Shown: in pieces, positions 43,949-52,927 of the stretch | Layout of the letters: the number at the start of each line of letters is the position of its first letter | Position numbering within the stretch: position 1 is the first letter of the stretch | Assembly: GCA_000296795.1 (NCBI GenBank) | Contig: BAFH01000003.1 | Location: 1,841,290-1,905,289 of the forward strand | Source of the DNA: Candidatus Jettenia caeni | GTDB lineage: Bacteria; Planctomycetota; Brocadiia; Brocadiales; Brocadiaceae | DNA length: 64,000 bases | Reading direction: 5' to 3' | Notes under the pieces: generated by a model | What the model saw: only the letters and a program-made list of their open reading frames with translations | Told to the model about the DNA's origin: nothing | Database searches by the model: none | Position numbers and translations under genes: made by a program

Positions 43949-45409
43949 TTACGTGGTAACAGTTTCCATGACAGGGTTTGAAACAGGTACTGTACCTGAT
44001 TTGTAGCAGTCCTTATAATAATCACCTGAATCATATAATTCTTTCAGGTTCTGCAATACCTGCTCAAATACTTGTTTCCAGTCTGAGCCTACCCTAAATG
44101 CAAACATAGAATTTCTCGGATTTTTCGTTGTCTTAATAGAATTTCTGAAGCGTGTTCTTAAACTATCACCTGCATAAATATGATCATAAACATATTGCAT
44201 ACCATCGATAAAGTTCTCTAATGTCATATCTACAAAACGGTGAACTACATGAGCAGTATCATAATATTGCCAATCCTCCGGATAATTCTTTCTGAAAATT
44301 CTCTTTTCCGAATCCAATCGTGCATAAAGCTGTGTTTTCGGGAAGGGGCAGTTAATACCGAAGGTAAGGATATCAATATTATTTTCCAATATAAACTCGG
44401 TCATTCTCTTAAAGGAATCTTTATCATCTCCATCGGCCCCAAATACTACAGATCCCCAGACAACTAACCCTGCATTATGAATCTTCTGAATGCAGTCAAA
44501 ATAACTATCAGTTCCCAGTTTAAGATTTACCCGTTTATTCATCTTTTGTAATACCGCTTCGTTGGTAGATTCTATGCCAATAAGCATGCCAAAATTACCA
44601 CTTTTTGCCATATAATCCAGTGTTTCCGGGTCTTGAGAGATATTTAAGGCGGTGAATCCTAACCAATCTTTATGGATACCACGTTCGACCATACCCTTAA
44701 AGAGGTCTCTTGCCCTTTCGTTTGATTTTTTACCGTGACCATAAAAATTGTCTTCTGCCAGCATTAAACCCTTATAATCTGTTGCTGCCATCTCATCGAG
44801 TACGTCTTCATAAGGTCTTTCTCTGAACTTTCTTCCCTGGAAAGTAGGCACACTACAGAAATCACAATAGTTGGGGCATCCTTTTGTTGTAACGATAGAA
44901 GAGAATTTATAGTTGTACTTTTTCTTCATCAATTCACGATTAGGATATACCTTCTTCATTAAACTTAAAGGGGGAAGCCCTCCCTGATAGGTCTTTTTCA
45001 GCTTTCCTTCTTCAAAATCTTTTATAACCTGAGGCCACACCTCTTCAGCTTCTCCTACAAAAACTGAATCAACATATTTTGCGGCCTCTTCCGGCATTAC
45101 CGATGCATGTATTCCACCCATTATTACCGTCATACCCTTTTTTTTACACGCTGTAGCAATCTTATAAGCCCTTGGAGACTGGTAGGTTACTGCTGTGATA
45201 CATACAAGGTCTACGGGTTTAAAGGTAATTTCGTCTTTATCATCGATTGCCAGTTCAATATTTTCATCTATAACATCAAATTCCCAATCACCTGGTGTAA
45301 GGGCAGCAATATAAGCAAGATTCAAAGGCATTTGGACAATTACCGTAATACTTTCTTCTCCATGCCTACCCGGTTTATGTGGATTGATCAACATCATTTT
45401 TTTACTCAT
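43949..45409 (-). CDS. B12-binding-type radical SAM enzyme of the lipid operon
   Basis: 486 residues from ATG 45409, which overlaps the TGA of the CrtI-like gene (ATGA) and follows GGAGG at eight bases. An N-terminal Rossmann-like cobalamin domain (LINPHKPG, VIMGGIHASVMPEEAAKYVD, VFVGEAEEVWP) precedes the [4Fe-4S] motif CPNYCDFC near residue 190 and a TIM-barrel core with LGFTALNISQDPETLDYM and VVWGSVVFGADGDDKDSF. This is the BchE/HpnJ-like class, which performs difficult C-C or C-H chemistry. As the last gene of the ACP-ketosynthase-desaturase operon it is a candidate for ring or cyclobutane formation in ladderane lipids (inference). Confidence 0.88.
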   Translation of the reverse strand: MSKKMMLINPHKPGRHGEESITVIVQMPLNLAYIAALTPGDWEFDVIDENIELAIDDKDEITFKPVDLVCITAVTYQSPRAYKIATACKKKGMTVIMGGIHASVMPEEAAKYVDSVFVGEAEEVWPQVIKDFEEGKLKKTYQGGLPPLSLMKKVYPNRELMKKKYNYKFSSIVTTKGCPNYCDFCSVPTFQGRKFRERPYEDVLDEMAATDYKGLMLAEDNFYGHGKKSNERARDLFKGMVERGIHKDWLGFTALNISQDPETLDYMAKSGNFGMLIGIESTNEAVLQKMNKRVNLKLGTDSYFDCIQKIHNAGLVVWGSVVFGADGDDKDSFKRMTEFILENNIDILTFGINCPFPKTQLYARLDSEKRIFRKNYPEDWQYYDTAHVVHRFVDMTLENFIDGMQYVYDHIYAGDSLRTRFRNSIKTTKNPRNSMFAFRVGSDWKQVFEQVLQNLKELYDSGDYYKDCYKSGTVPVSNPVMETVTT

Positions 45410-46869
45410 ATCATTTGCCTCCAATTCTCCATAATTAAATTAGCAACACTCCAACCCGAAGAGACCACAGCGGAAATTCCAGGGCCTGGTCTTGTCCAAT
45501 GTCCAGCTAAATATAAATTGTCAACAGGCGTCTCATGTGGCAACCTATTTTCCCACATCTGATCTGGGGTAACCGCCCAACCGTAAGCGGCTCCATGGGT
45601 ATTTAACGTGTAACGCTCCAGGGTTTTTGGAGTAGCCGCCTCTTTTACTTCGATATATTTTTTAATTTCAGGAAGGTATTTCTCCAATCTTTTTATCGTG
45701 TTTGCAATTATGTCTTCTTTAAAAGATTTCCAGCTTTTAACATCCTTGTATATTCCCTCTTTCATGGAAACAACTACTGAAATTATTTGTTTGTTCGACG
45801 GCGCAAGGGTTGGGCATATCTTTGTTGGAACTGATATATACATCCACTCGTCATCCTGATAACGACTATCTGTAGCAGTATGATAAAATCCTCTTTTTAA
45901 GCCCGTTAAATCTATATTGCTTCCTAATCCCAGATATAAAAGAAAAAAAGAGCAACTCTCTTTCATTCCTTCAATTTTTTGGAGGAATGATACATCAATT
46001 TTATCTTTTAGTAACTCAAAGAAAGTTTGCCGAACATCAATATTTGAAACCACCAGGCTTGCTACTATCTCTTTACCGTTTTGCAGTTTAACACCAATGG
46101 CGGTTTTCTTATTCAATACTATTTTTTCGGCTCTGGATGATAACATAACGTGTCCGCCAAAATCAATAAATTTCTTAAAAATTGCATTAGCAAACTCTTG
46201 CGTACCGCCTACAGGGAAAAAGGCGCCATCCTTGAGATAATTGATCATCATTTGACACATGGCAATCGCAGAGGCCTGAGTAGGGGGGAGTCCTATGTAA
46301 CCCCATTGACCGGAAAGTACCATCTTGAGTTCTTCAGTAGTAAAATAATCATGTAACATATCATGGTAGGTATGGTTTTTATATTTATCGATAATTTGGC
46401 TTTTTTCATTGTTGAATGTAGCACGATAGAGTTTTATAAAATCCTGGAAGAAATTTTTAATAGCATCTTTTTCTGAAGGGTAACGGTTTTGTAAACGAGC
46501 AATATATTCATCCAGATCTGCGGGAATTTCAATACTGAAGCCGGGGAATATCAGGTGATCCATAGGATCCAGAGGGTAGAAATCCATTTCAATCCCAAGT
46601 ATTTTTAAACAGCGACCGACAACACTCCACCTTCCACAACCTCCAATATGATGAACAGCTGCATCAAAGGTAAAACCTTTTCTCTTAAAAGAAGTGCAAT
46701 AGCCGCCAGGAATGGAATGCTGCTCTACCAGGAGAACCCTCTTTCCACTTTTGGCAAGAAAGGCGCCACAAACTAAACCAGCAATGCCCGTACCAATAAC
46801 AACTACATCATAATGAGGATACAACAGGTCATTTTTTGTGGATCGAATATAACCGGTGGAAGGCACCAT
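45406..46869 (-). CDS. CrtI/phytoene-desaturase-like FAD oxidoreductase
   Basis: 487 residues. N-terminal dinucleotide motif YDVVVIGTGIAGLVCGAFLAKSGKRVLLVEQ, then PGGYCTSFKRKGFTFDAAVHHIGG, the pattern of phytoene desaturases and retinol saturases. The C-terminal FAD clamp reads DNLYLAGHWTRPGPGISAVVSSGWSVA. It can insert or move double bonds, or catalyse saturation, in long hydrophobic chains. It lies three bases after the KS-beta gene and overlaps the radical SAM gene by four bases. Within an ACP/ketosynthase operon it probably desaturates or isomerises an ACP-bound or lipid chain rather than a carotenoid, since no phytoene synthase gene is nearby. Confidence 0.88.
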   Translation of the reverse strand: MVPSTGYIRSTKNDLLYPHYDVVVIGTGIAGLVCGAFLAKSGKRVLLVEQHSIPGGYCTSFKRKGFTFDAAVHHIGGCGRWSVVGRCLKILGIEMDFYPLDPMDHLIFPGFSIEIPADLDEYIARLQNRYPSEKDAIKNFFQDFIKLYRATFNNEKSQIIDKYKNHTYHDMLHDYFTTEELKMVLSGQWGYIGLPPTQASAIAMCQMMINYLKDGAFFPVGGTQEFANAIFKKFIDFGGHVMLSSRAEKIVLNKKTAIGVKLQNGKEIVASLVVSNIDVRQTFFELLKDKIDVSFLQKIEGMKESCSFFLLYLGLGSNIDLTGLKRGFYHTATDSRYQDDEWMYISVPTKICPTLAPSNKQIISVVVSMKEGIYKDVKSWKSFKEDIIANTIKRLEKYLPEIKKYIEVKEAATPKTLERYTLNTHGAAYGWAVTPDQMWENRLPHETPVDNLYLAGHWTRPGPGISAVVSSGWSVANLIMENWRQMI

Positions 46870-46872
46870 GAA

Positions 46873-48111
46873 TTATCTTTTGTATTTGGAGATAATGAGG
46901 GAAGAGTTGTTACCTAATCGTGAGAAGGAATTTATGAGAATGTTCTTGGCCGGTAAAGTACTTTTCTGGGTCACATAACTTAGGTCACAATTCTCGTCTC
47001 GTTCCTTATAATTAATGGTAGGTGGAATTATATGGGTGTTAACAGACATGACTGCAGCTACTGTTTGCAATGCACCCGAAGCATCAAAACACTCGCCTGT
47101 CATAGATTTAATGGCTGTTACAGGGATAAGATTCGCCCGCATACCAAAGACTTCTTTAATAACCTGAGTTTCCATCGCATCGCCGTATACCCCGGAATAA
47201 GCATTAGCGGATATGTAGGAGATGTCGTGGAGCGTGAGACCGGCATCCTGAATGGCGTTTATAACGGCCCTTCTGTTACCGTCTATTTGATAATCCTTAC
47301 TTATAACCATTTTCGGCTCGAATGCCGTTCCATAACCTTTGACTTCTGCATAAATATGAGCGTTCCTTTTCAGTGCATTTTCCAGAGTCTCAAGGACGAC
47401 CAGGGCTGATGCTTCACCAATAACCATTCCGTTACGCCTCTTATCAAAAGGCGCACAAATTTCCAGGGTTCCATATCTGCTTCCCGATAAAATTTTAGAA
47501 TTATGCGACCCCCAAAATATATCATGAGTCAATCCATGTACGCCACCTGCTAATACAGCTTTAACACGGCCCATACGGAGGAAATCAGAGGCATAAATGA
47601 CCGCATCGATACTGCTGGTAACGCCATTTGAGATGGTTGTATTCAACCCGGTTGCCTTACAGAAAATCGATGCCCGGCTTGCTGGTGCATTTAATACGGT
47701 ATTGGGAAAGTCCATAGGGTTAACATAGTTCGGACCTTCACGCAATGACTGGAAATCAAAAGAGCTAATGCTGTCTATGCTGCCATAGGTAGATCCCACA
47801 ACAATACCCAGCTCTTCTTCGTTGTATGTAGTATTTTCAAGATTGGCATCTTTGATGGCAAGAACTGCTGCGGATGATACAAGAAGGGATGTACGGTCAA
47901 TGTGGCGAATTCCCTTTTGTCCAAGGTAAACTTTTGCATCAAAATCAGAAATTTCTCCCGCTTGCTTGCTATTAAAGCTACTTACATCAAATAAGGTGAT
48001 AGGCTTTATGCCCGATACACCGTTGGTTAAATTTTCCCAGAAAACATCTTTACCTGTTCCAATAGACGAGAGAACCGAAACACCCGTAATAACAATCCTC
48101 GTTTTTTCCAT
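46873..48111 (-). CDS. Ketosynthase-like protein lacking the catalytic triad (KS-beta / chain-length-factor type)
   Basis: 412 residues from ATG 48111, whose A is the last base of the TGA of the preceding ketosynthase (TGATG). The thiolase fold is intact (RIVITGVSVLSSIGTGKDVFW, GIVVGSTYGSID, SIKSMTGECFDASGALQ), but alignment by eye to 48111-49337 shows every active residue replaced. PTACAAGN becomes SNGVTSSI (Cys to Val), SAHGTGTP becomes SANAYSGV (His to Asn) and MIGHTMGA becomes MTGECFDA (His to Glu). Loss of all three fits a non-condensing partner, as in KS-alpha/KS-beta heterodimers of type II polyketide synthases, where the beta chain sets product length. Confidence 0.87.
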   Translation of the reverse strand: MEKTRIVITGVSVLSSIGTGKDVFWENLTNGVSGIKPITLFDVSSFNSKQAGEISDFDAKVYLGQKGIRHIDRTSLLVSSAAVLAIKDANLENTTYNEEELGIVVGSTYGSIDSISSFDFQSLREGPNYVNPMDFPNTVLNAPASRASIFCKATGLNTTISNGVTSSIDAVIYASDFLRMGRVKAVLAGGVHGLTHDIFWGSHNSKILSGSRYGTLEICAPFDKRRNGMVIGEASALVVLETLENALKRNAHIYAEVKGYGTAFEPKMVISKDYQIDGNRRAVINAIQDAGLTLHDISYISANAYSGVYGDAMETQVIKEVFGMRANLIPVTAIKSMTGECFDASGALQTVAAVMSVNTHIIPPTINYKERDENCDLSYVTQKSTLPAKNILINSFSRLGNNSSLIISKYKR

Positions 48112-49337
48112 CAAGAGCCTCTTTTAAATTTTTTCACAACTAAACAACTGTTGTTACCACCAAATGCGTGAGCATTATTAAGTGCAATGTTTACTTCCTG
48201 TTTTCTTGCAACGTTAGGAACATAATCCAGGTCGCATTCCGGATCAGGGGTCTCATAATTAATCGTAGGGGGGATAATATCATTTTGAACAACCAAAGCG
48301 CAAGTAATTGCCTCAATTGCGCTTGCAGCGCCCATGGTATGTCCTATCATTGATTTTATTGAACTGATAGTGAGATGTTTTGGTTTATCCCCAAACACCT
48401 TTTTGATTGAAATCGTTTCCGCTTTATCGTTTGCGGGTGTGCCTGTTCCGTGAGCACTGATGTACTGGACATCTTCAGGTCTTAAGTCTGCATTTTTTAA
48501 TGCCTTTTTCATTGCAGAGACGACACCTTCCCCGTCCGGATGGGGGATGGTTATATGATATGCATCGCAACTGAGTCCGTAACCGGTTATTTCCGCATAA
48601 ATAGGGGCATTCCTCTGTAATGCATGATCAAGTGATTCCAGAAGGAGCATGCCAGCTCCCTCACCAACCATCATACCTTTTCTGTTTTTATCAAAAGGCT
48701 GACATATTTCCGGAGCAATAGCGCCTAATCGTGCAAATCCCGTATATGCAACCTTCGAAAAAGGGTCTGAACCGCCAGCGATCATCATATCTACCCTCCC
48801 GAATTTAATTAAATCGTATGCATATCCGATTGCATAATTGCCGGCTGCACAAGCAGTGGGAATAATAGTATTGGGACCTTTAAATCCAAATTCGATGGCA
48901 ATATTAGCAGGGATATTATTACATGGATGCATTAAAAACAGATCGGGAGCAACTTTGTCTTCGCCATCTCTGTGTCTTATATAATTGACTTTTTCCAGGA
49001 TTTGTATTTCTCCCGCAGTCGTACCTACAGAAACACCTATCCTTTCCAGATTAATCGCATTCAAATCGAGCATGGCGTCATTTAAGGCTAGCTTTGCGGC
49101 TGCAATTCCGAATTGTGAACCTTTACCAATTTTTTTAAGAACACCGTCCTTTATATAGTTTGAATAATCGAAGTTCTTAACCTCACATCCTTTATGGACC
49201 TTGTATTCAGAGGTATCAATACATGATACCTTATCGACACCTGATACCCCGGCAATAAGGGAATTCCAGAAAATATCCTTTCCTGAACCGATAGGGGTAA
49301 TCATTCCTACGCCTGTTATAACTACACGTTTATTCAT
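48111..49337 (-). CDS. Beta-ketoacyl-ACP synthase II (KS-alpha)
   Basis: 408 residues. N-terminus [22 protein letters not shown]; the active-site Cys in [13 protein letters not shown], the two His in [14 protein letters not shown] and [18 protein letters not shown], and the final [12 protein letters not shown] are all intact, so it should condense malonyl-ACP onto an acyl chain. It lies three bases after fabZ and overlaps the KS-beta start by one base, so the two ketosynthase chains are probably made in equal amounts. FabF-like by family; specificity for the ladderane or another unusual chain is inferred from the operon. Confidence 0.92.
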   Translation of the reverse strand: MNKRVVITGVGMITPIGSGKDIFWNSLIAGVSGVDKVSCIDTSEYKVHKGCEVKNFDYSNYIKDGVLKKIGKGSQFGIAAAKLALNDAMLDLNAINLERIGVSVGTTAGEIQILEKVNYIRHRDGEDKVAPDLFLMHPCNNIPANIAIEFGFKGPNTIIPTACAAGNYAIGYAYDLIKFGRVDMMIAGGSDPFSKVAYTGFARLGAIAPEICQPFDKNRKGMMVGEGAGMLLLESLDHALQRNAPIYAEITGYGLSCDAYHITIPHPDGEGVVSAMKKALKNADLRPEDVQYISAHGTGTPANDKAETISIKKVFGDKPKHLTISSIKSMIGHTMGAASAIEAITCALVVQNDIIPPTINYETPDPECDLDYVPNVARKQEVNIALNNAHAFGGNNSCLVVKKFKRGS

Positions 49338-49340
49338 AGT

Positions 49341-49793
49341 TTATAGTAATGCACTTTTTTCAGCAATTCCAAAAGTTAAGGTAGCCTTAGCAACTGCTTT
49401 TTCATCAACTTTTACCGTTGCCTGAATAATAGCTCCTTTCGATACAATCTTTTCTACATTGATTTCTATAAGGAGTTGATCGCCAGGGAAGACGGGTTTT
49501 GTAAATCTTGCATTGCCAATTGACGCCAGCAAAAAAACCGTATCCTTACCGCTTTGTATAGGAGGAAGGCTTTTCCTGAATAGGATAATAGAAGCCTGTG
49601 CCATTGCCTCGATAATTAAAACGCCAGGCATAATAGCAAAGTCAGGGAAATGTCCGACAAAAACTGGTTCATTGCCAGAAACATTTTTTACACAAACAAT
49701 TTTTTTCCCTTCTTCAAACTCAATAACTTTATCAATAAATATAAAAGGATATTTTTGAGGGAGAAGGGATCTGATTTCCTCAAAAGATATCAT
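49341..49793 (-). CDS. fabZ: 3-hydroxyacyl-ACP dehydratase, FabZ type
   Basis: 150 residues when started at ATG 49793 (MISFEEIRSLLPQKYPFIF), the usual FabZ length; an upstream GTG at 49847 would add 18 residues. Motifs: PQKYPFIFIDKV, GHFPDFAIMPGVLIIEAMAQ with catalytic His and Glu, and SIGNARFTKPVFPGDQL. It dehydrates 3-hydroxyacyl-ACP to trans-2-enoyl-ACP. The third step enzyme and the reductases (FabG, FabI) are not encoded here and must be supplied elsewhere. Confidence 0.9.
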   Translation of the reverse strand: MISFEEIRSLLPQKYPFIFIDKVIEFEEGKKIVCVKNVSGNEPVFVGHFPDFAIMPGVLIIEAMAQASIILFRKSLPPIQSGKDTVFLLASIGNARFTKPVFPGDQLLIEINVEKIVSKGAIIQATVKVDEKAVAKATLTFGIAEKSALL

Positions 49794-49868
49794 ACTGTAA
49801 AAATCTTCTCTTCTTGCATCATTGCCTAATTGTCCTGAAATTATCACACTTTGTATGTCAGATGTATT

Positions 49869-50138
49869 TTAAGATGAAAGTTTTCCGCTTTCAGCTAAGA
49901 CAGATTTTGTTAAATCGATCGTAGCTGCCAGCGATGTAATATCAACAAGCTTTTCTTCCGGAATTTGCACCTTAAATTTCTTTTCAATAAGAGCAAGAAT
50001 TTCAAGGGCTAAAAGAGAGTCAATTTCAAGATCTTTAAAGAAATTTGCATCTCTTTTAGCCCAAATTTCTTTTTCATCCAGCTCTGTAACCTCAGCCACA
50101 ATAGCGGTTACACCTTTTTCAATCTCTTCTGCGTTCAA
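49869..50138 (-). CDS. Acyl carrier protein of the lipid operon
   Basis: 89 residues from TTG 50138, chosen because AAGGAG lies seven bases upstream; ATG/GTG starts further up lack one. The phosphopantetheine Ser is in DLEIDSLLALEI (usual DSL motif). The four-helix ACP pattern is otherwise normal, with an acidic helix II and IPEEKLVDITSLAATIDL. It is a dedicated carrier, distinct from the housekeeping AcpP (which normally sits by fabF/fabG), and starts the operon of condensing, dehydrating and desaturating enzymes. Confidence 0.9.
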   Translation of the reverse strand: MNAEEIEKGVTAIVAEVTELDEKEIWAKRDANFFKDLEIDSLLALEILALIEKKFKVQIPEEKLVDITSLAATIDLTKSVLAESGKLSS

Positions 50139-50306
50139 AATTATTCTCCTTATTAATAATCTGCCTAACAAACGACATAGTATCCACTCAGCATAATCCA
50201 AAAATGAGAAAGACCATCGTATCAGACATAATTTACATTGTCAATAATATTCTTTAACTCGCCTGATTATGTATAGAAATCGAAATGCAGGGCAGCCATT
50301 TAAGGA

Positions 50307-50327
50307 GGCAAGGCTTGAAGCCTTGCC
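50307..50327. repeat. Short palindrome upstream of the lipid operon
   Basis: ggcaaggctt and aagccttgcc form a perfect 10-bp stem around one base. Similar ggcaaggc...gccttgcc hairpins occur at 51426-51445. It may be a dispersed repeat or a transcript end for 50479-51090. The 277-bp gap 50139-50478 otherwise shows only AT-rich DNA. Confidence 0.5.
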
Positions 50328-50478
50328 TTACATGAAACAAATTTACAACGTCTGATAATATATATTATGTTACAATTATTGACTGTTTTCCTGCCATCCT
50401 GATTAAATTGATTAGATTTCTGAATTTTTCGCCTTTCTGGATTATATCACAAAAGCGAATTCGATATAATACCATAAT

Positions 50479-51090
50479 TTATTTGCTTTTTCTTGAAGCC
50501 ATCCTCTCCTGTTTTGATTCCTGTTTCTTCAGTTTGCTCAGTTTGCCTAATGCACGGTATATTTGTCTTTCCAACATAGTCTCGTACTCAGACAGATCCT
50601 TTAGTTTCGTTTTATCCTCAGCTATTTTCAATGCCTTTAGCTGTTTCATCTCAACATTTGTCCTCTTTCTTGTCCTGAAAAATCCTTGCTCGTACTCCTG
50701 AACACAAGAAGCGGCGTAGTCCATTATCTGACCTTCAATCTTCAGACATCGCTTCAGTCGCCACATACTCGAAATAATACGATCTACCATAATCGATTCA
50801 ATCTCATTTGATGGTTTTAATTCTCGTGTAAGGCGATTTCTTAACTCGTCAAGATCAGATTCGCTTTCTCCATCTATTACTATTTCTTTACTAAAGATAG
50901 ACTCTGTTATACTCTTGCTTTCCTTAGATTTCAACGGGTCTGAAGATGTTCTGGTCTTAACTTCCGTGTCTTTCTCGTGTATTGTTTTCGATTGATCGAC
51001 TATCGTATTCATTATCTTATCGATCTTTTCTTTATTAACATTATCCGGATGCTTTTCACGTAAAACGTCGTCTTTTAGAATTGTTGACAT
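50479..51090 (-). CDS. Basic coiled-coil protein of unknown function
   Basis: 203 residues, ATG 51090, with AAAGGAG in the upstream GAAAGGAGAAAG. Residues 1-75 are polar and low-complexity (KEKIDKIMNTIVDQSKTIHEKD). Residues 80-203 look helical and basic: LDELRNRLTRELKPSNEIESIMVDRI, MWRLKRCLKIE, SEYETMLERQIYRALGKLSKL, then a Lys/Arg-rich tail (KQERMASRKSK). The YETMLERQIYRALGKL stretch is found in several bacterial hypothetical proteins, but I cannot name a family. It is separated from the ACP by 340 bp and is probably not part of the lipid operon. Confidence 0.55.
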   Translation of the reverse strand: MSTILKDDVLREKHPDNVNKEKIDKIMNTIVDQSKTIHEKDTEVKTRTSSDPLKSKESKSITESIFSKEIVIDGESESDLDELRNRLTRELKPSNEIESIMVDRIISSMWRLKRCLKIEGQIMDYAASCVQEYEQGFFRTRKRTNVEMKQLKALKIAEDKTKLKDLSEYETMLERQIYRALGKLSKLKKQESKQERMASRKSK

Positions 51091-51341
51091 AATCTTTCTC
51101 CTTTCTTATAGAGAAATTGACCATGAGGATGCTATGGGTATTTTACCCCCTAAATTTGCACCATACTATCTCATAATCAATTCGACTATTCAATAATTAT
51201 TTTATAGCTGACACTCAACTGGATTACCACTCTCCAGTTTCCTCGAAGACAAGCTGCGTGGGAATGACAAACGGAGTGTTGTGGATAAAACTAAAAAATT
51301 TGCTAAAAAAGAAGTTTTTGCCGTATAATATTTCTGTAAGA

Positions 51342-51496
51342 CAACCCTTTAGGGTTGCTACCACAAGGTTAAAGCCTCACCCTATAAATTAGGCTTTCGG
51401 CACTTTTATCTTTTATCAGACGTAGGGCAAGGCTTTAGCCTTGCCGCCCCGCCAGAATATATGCGCCGGGATAGCAACCCTAAAGGGTTGCCCTAT
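51342..51496. repeat. Cluster of short hairpins before queE
   Basis: The 450-bp gap 51091-51540 carries no gene. It contains caaccctttagggttg (51342-51357), ggcaaggctttagccttgcc (51426-51445) and gcaaccctaaagggttgc (51474-51491). The first and third are near-identical to each other, and tagggcaa (51423-51430) mirrors ttgcccta (51488-51495), so 51423-51495 can fold as a larger nested hairpin. These are dispersed-repeat style palindromes; I see no associated transposase. Confidence 0.65.
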
Positions 51497-51540
51497 GTAA
51501 TTGAAATTCCTATACATCAAATTGCTAAAGATAGTAATGT

Positions 51541-52176
51541 ATGAAAATTAATGAAATATTTAAGAGTATTCAGGGGGAGACCTCTTATGCTGGCTTGCCG
51601 TGTACTTTCATACGGATAACAGGTTGTAACTTGCGTTGTCGTTATTGCGATACTACCTATGCCTATGAAGATGGAGTAGAAATGTCAATGAATTCGATTC
51701 TTGAAAGTATTCATGACTTTTCATCCAATTTGGTTTGCATAACGGGCGGCGAGCCTTTATCAAATGAAGATACACCGTTATTGATTCAAAGGCTGCTCGA
51801 TAAAAATTATACGGTACTGGTAGAAACAAATGGCAGTTATGATATTCGTACGATACCGGAGAAAGCTGTAACGATTATGGATATAAAGTGTCCTGGTAGT
51901 ACTATGAGTCATACAATGCACTGGCAAAATATCGCCTATTTAAGGCAATCAGACGAGGTAAAATTTGTTTTAGCTTCCAGAGACGATTACAAATGGACGA
52001 AGGATGTGATACAAAAATATAATTTATCAGAAATTGCGAAGGTATTGTTAGGAACAGTTTTTAATACAATCGCTCCACGATCCGTTGTACAATGGATTTT
52101 GGAAGACAATCTCAAGGTGAGATTTCAACTGCAGCTTCACAAGTATATATGGGAACCACACACGAGGGGTGTTTGA
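51541..52176 (+). CDS. queE: 7-carboxy-7-deazaguanine synthase
   Basis: 211 residues. MKINEIFKSIQGETSYAGLPCTFIRITGCNLRCRYCDT is the QueE N-terminus, with the [4Fe-4S] motif CNLRCRYC; VCITGGEPLSNEDTPLLIQRL and VETNGSYDI follow. It converts 6-carboxy-tetrahydropterin to CDG, the ring-forming step of queuosine and archaeosine precursors. queC follows directly. queD and queF are not in the window. Confidence 0.95.
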   Translation: MKINEIFKSIQGETSYAGLPCTFIRITGCNLRCRYCDTTYAYEDGVEMSMNSILESIHDFSSNLVCITGGEPLSNEDTPLLIQRLLDKNYTVLVETNGSYDIRTIPEKAVTIMDIKCPGSTMSHTMHWQNIAYLRQSDEVKFVLASRDDYKWTKDVIQKYNLSEIAKVLLGTVFNTIAPRSVVQWILEDNLKVRFQLQLHKYIWEPHTRGV

Positions 52177-52180
52177 TAGT

Positions 52181-52852
52181 ATGAAAGATTTAGCAATTGT
52201 GCTCGTAAGCGGAGGTATGGATAGCTGCGTAACATCAGCTATTGCAGACACGCAGTACGAGCTTGCATTCTTACACGTTAATTATGGTCAGCGCACTGAA
52301 GCAAGAGAGTTGAAGGCATTTCGCGAAATTGCGTTATACTATCGTATACCTGACGAAAGAATCCTCATCTCAGACATTGATTATCTCAGGAAGATCGGAG
52401 GTTCGAGTTTAACCGACCATCGCATGAACATTCAGGAGGCACAGTTACATAATAAAGAAATCCCGACTTCTTATGTTCCTTTTAGAAATACCATTTTTTT
52501 AACGATTGCTGTCTCCTGGGGGGAGGTAATTGGGGCGCGGAAGATATTTATTGGCGCTGTAGAGCAGGATAGCCCCGGTTATCCTGACTGTAAGCCGGTA
52601 TATTATGAGATATTTAATAAGCTGATTAAGGCAGGAACAAAGCCAACAACATTTCTTGAGGTAGAAACACCACTCATAGGGAAGAGTAAATCTGAAATTG
52701 TTACCAAGGGCCTTTCTTTGATGGCTCCTCTTCATCTCAGTTGGTCTTGTTACAAGAATACCGATAAAGCGTGTGGGTTGTGCCATAGCTGTTTCCTGCG
52801 CCTAAAAGCCTTTAAAGAAGCACATGCGGTAGATCCGATTCCTTATGTTTGA
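52181..52852 (+). CDS. queC: 7-cyano-7-deazaguanine synthase
   Basis: 223 residues from ATG 52181, five bases after the queE stop; an upstream GTG at 52169 overlaps queE and is less likely. The PP-loop motif is VLVSGGMDSCVTSA. Conserved segments are HVNYGQRTEARELKAF and YVPFRNTIFLTIAVSWGE, plus the zinc-binding Cys set near the C-terminus (SWSCYKNTDKACGLCHSCFLR). It converts CDG with ammonia and ATP to preQ0. Operon with queE. Confidence 0.95.
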   Translation: MKDLAIVLVSGGMDSCVTSAIADTQYELAFLHVNYGQRTEARELKAFREIALYYRIPDERILISDIDYLRKIGGSSLTDHRMNIQEAQLHNKEIPTSYVPFRNTIFLTIAVSWGEVIGARKIFIGAVEQDSPGYPDCKPVYYEIFNKLIKAGTKPTTFLEVETPLIGKSKSEIVTKGLSLMAPLHLSWSCYKNTDKACGLCHSCFLRLKAFKEAHAVDPIPYV

Positions 52853-52927
52853 TGTAACATACAATTCCATAGATTGCCACTATTTTAGATGAACAACAGA
52901 TAGAGAGTTCCTTTTCATATCATAGTG

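Noticed and set aside
51342-51496. Clustered palindromes as a CRISPR array
   Set aside because: The repeats are hairpins of different sequence without regular spacers, and no cas gene is nearby.
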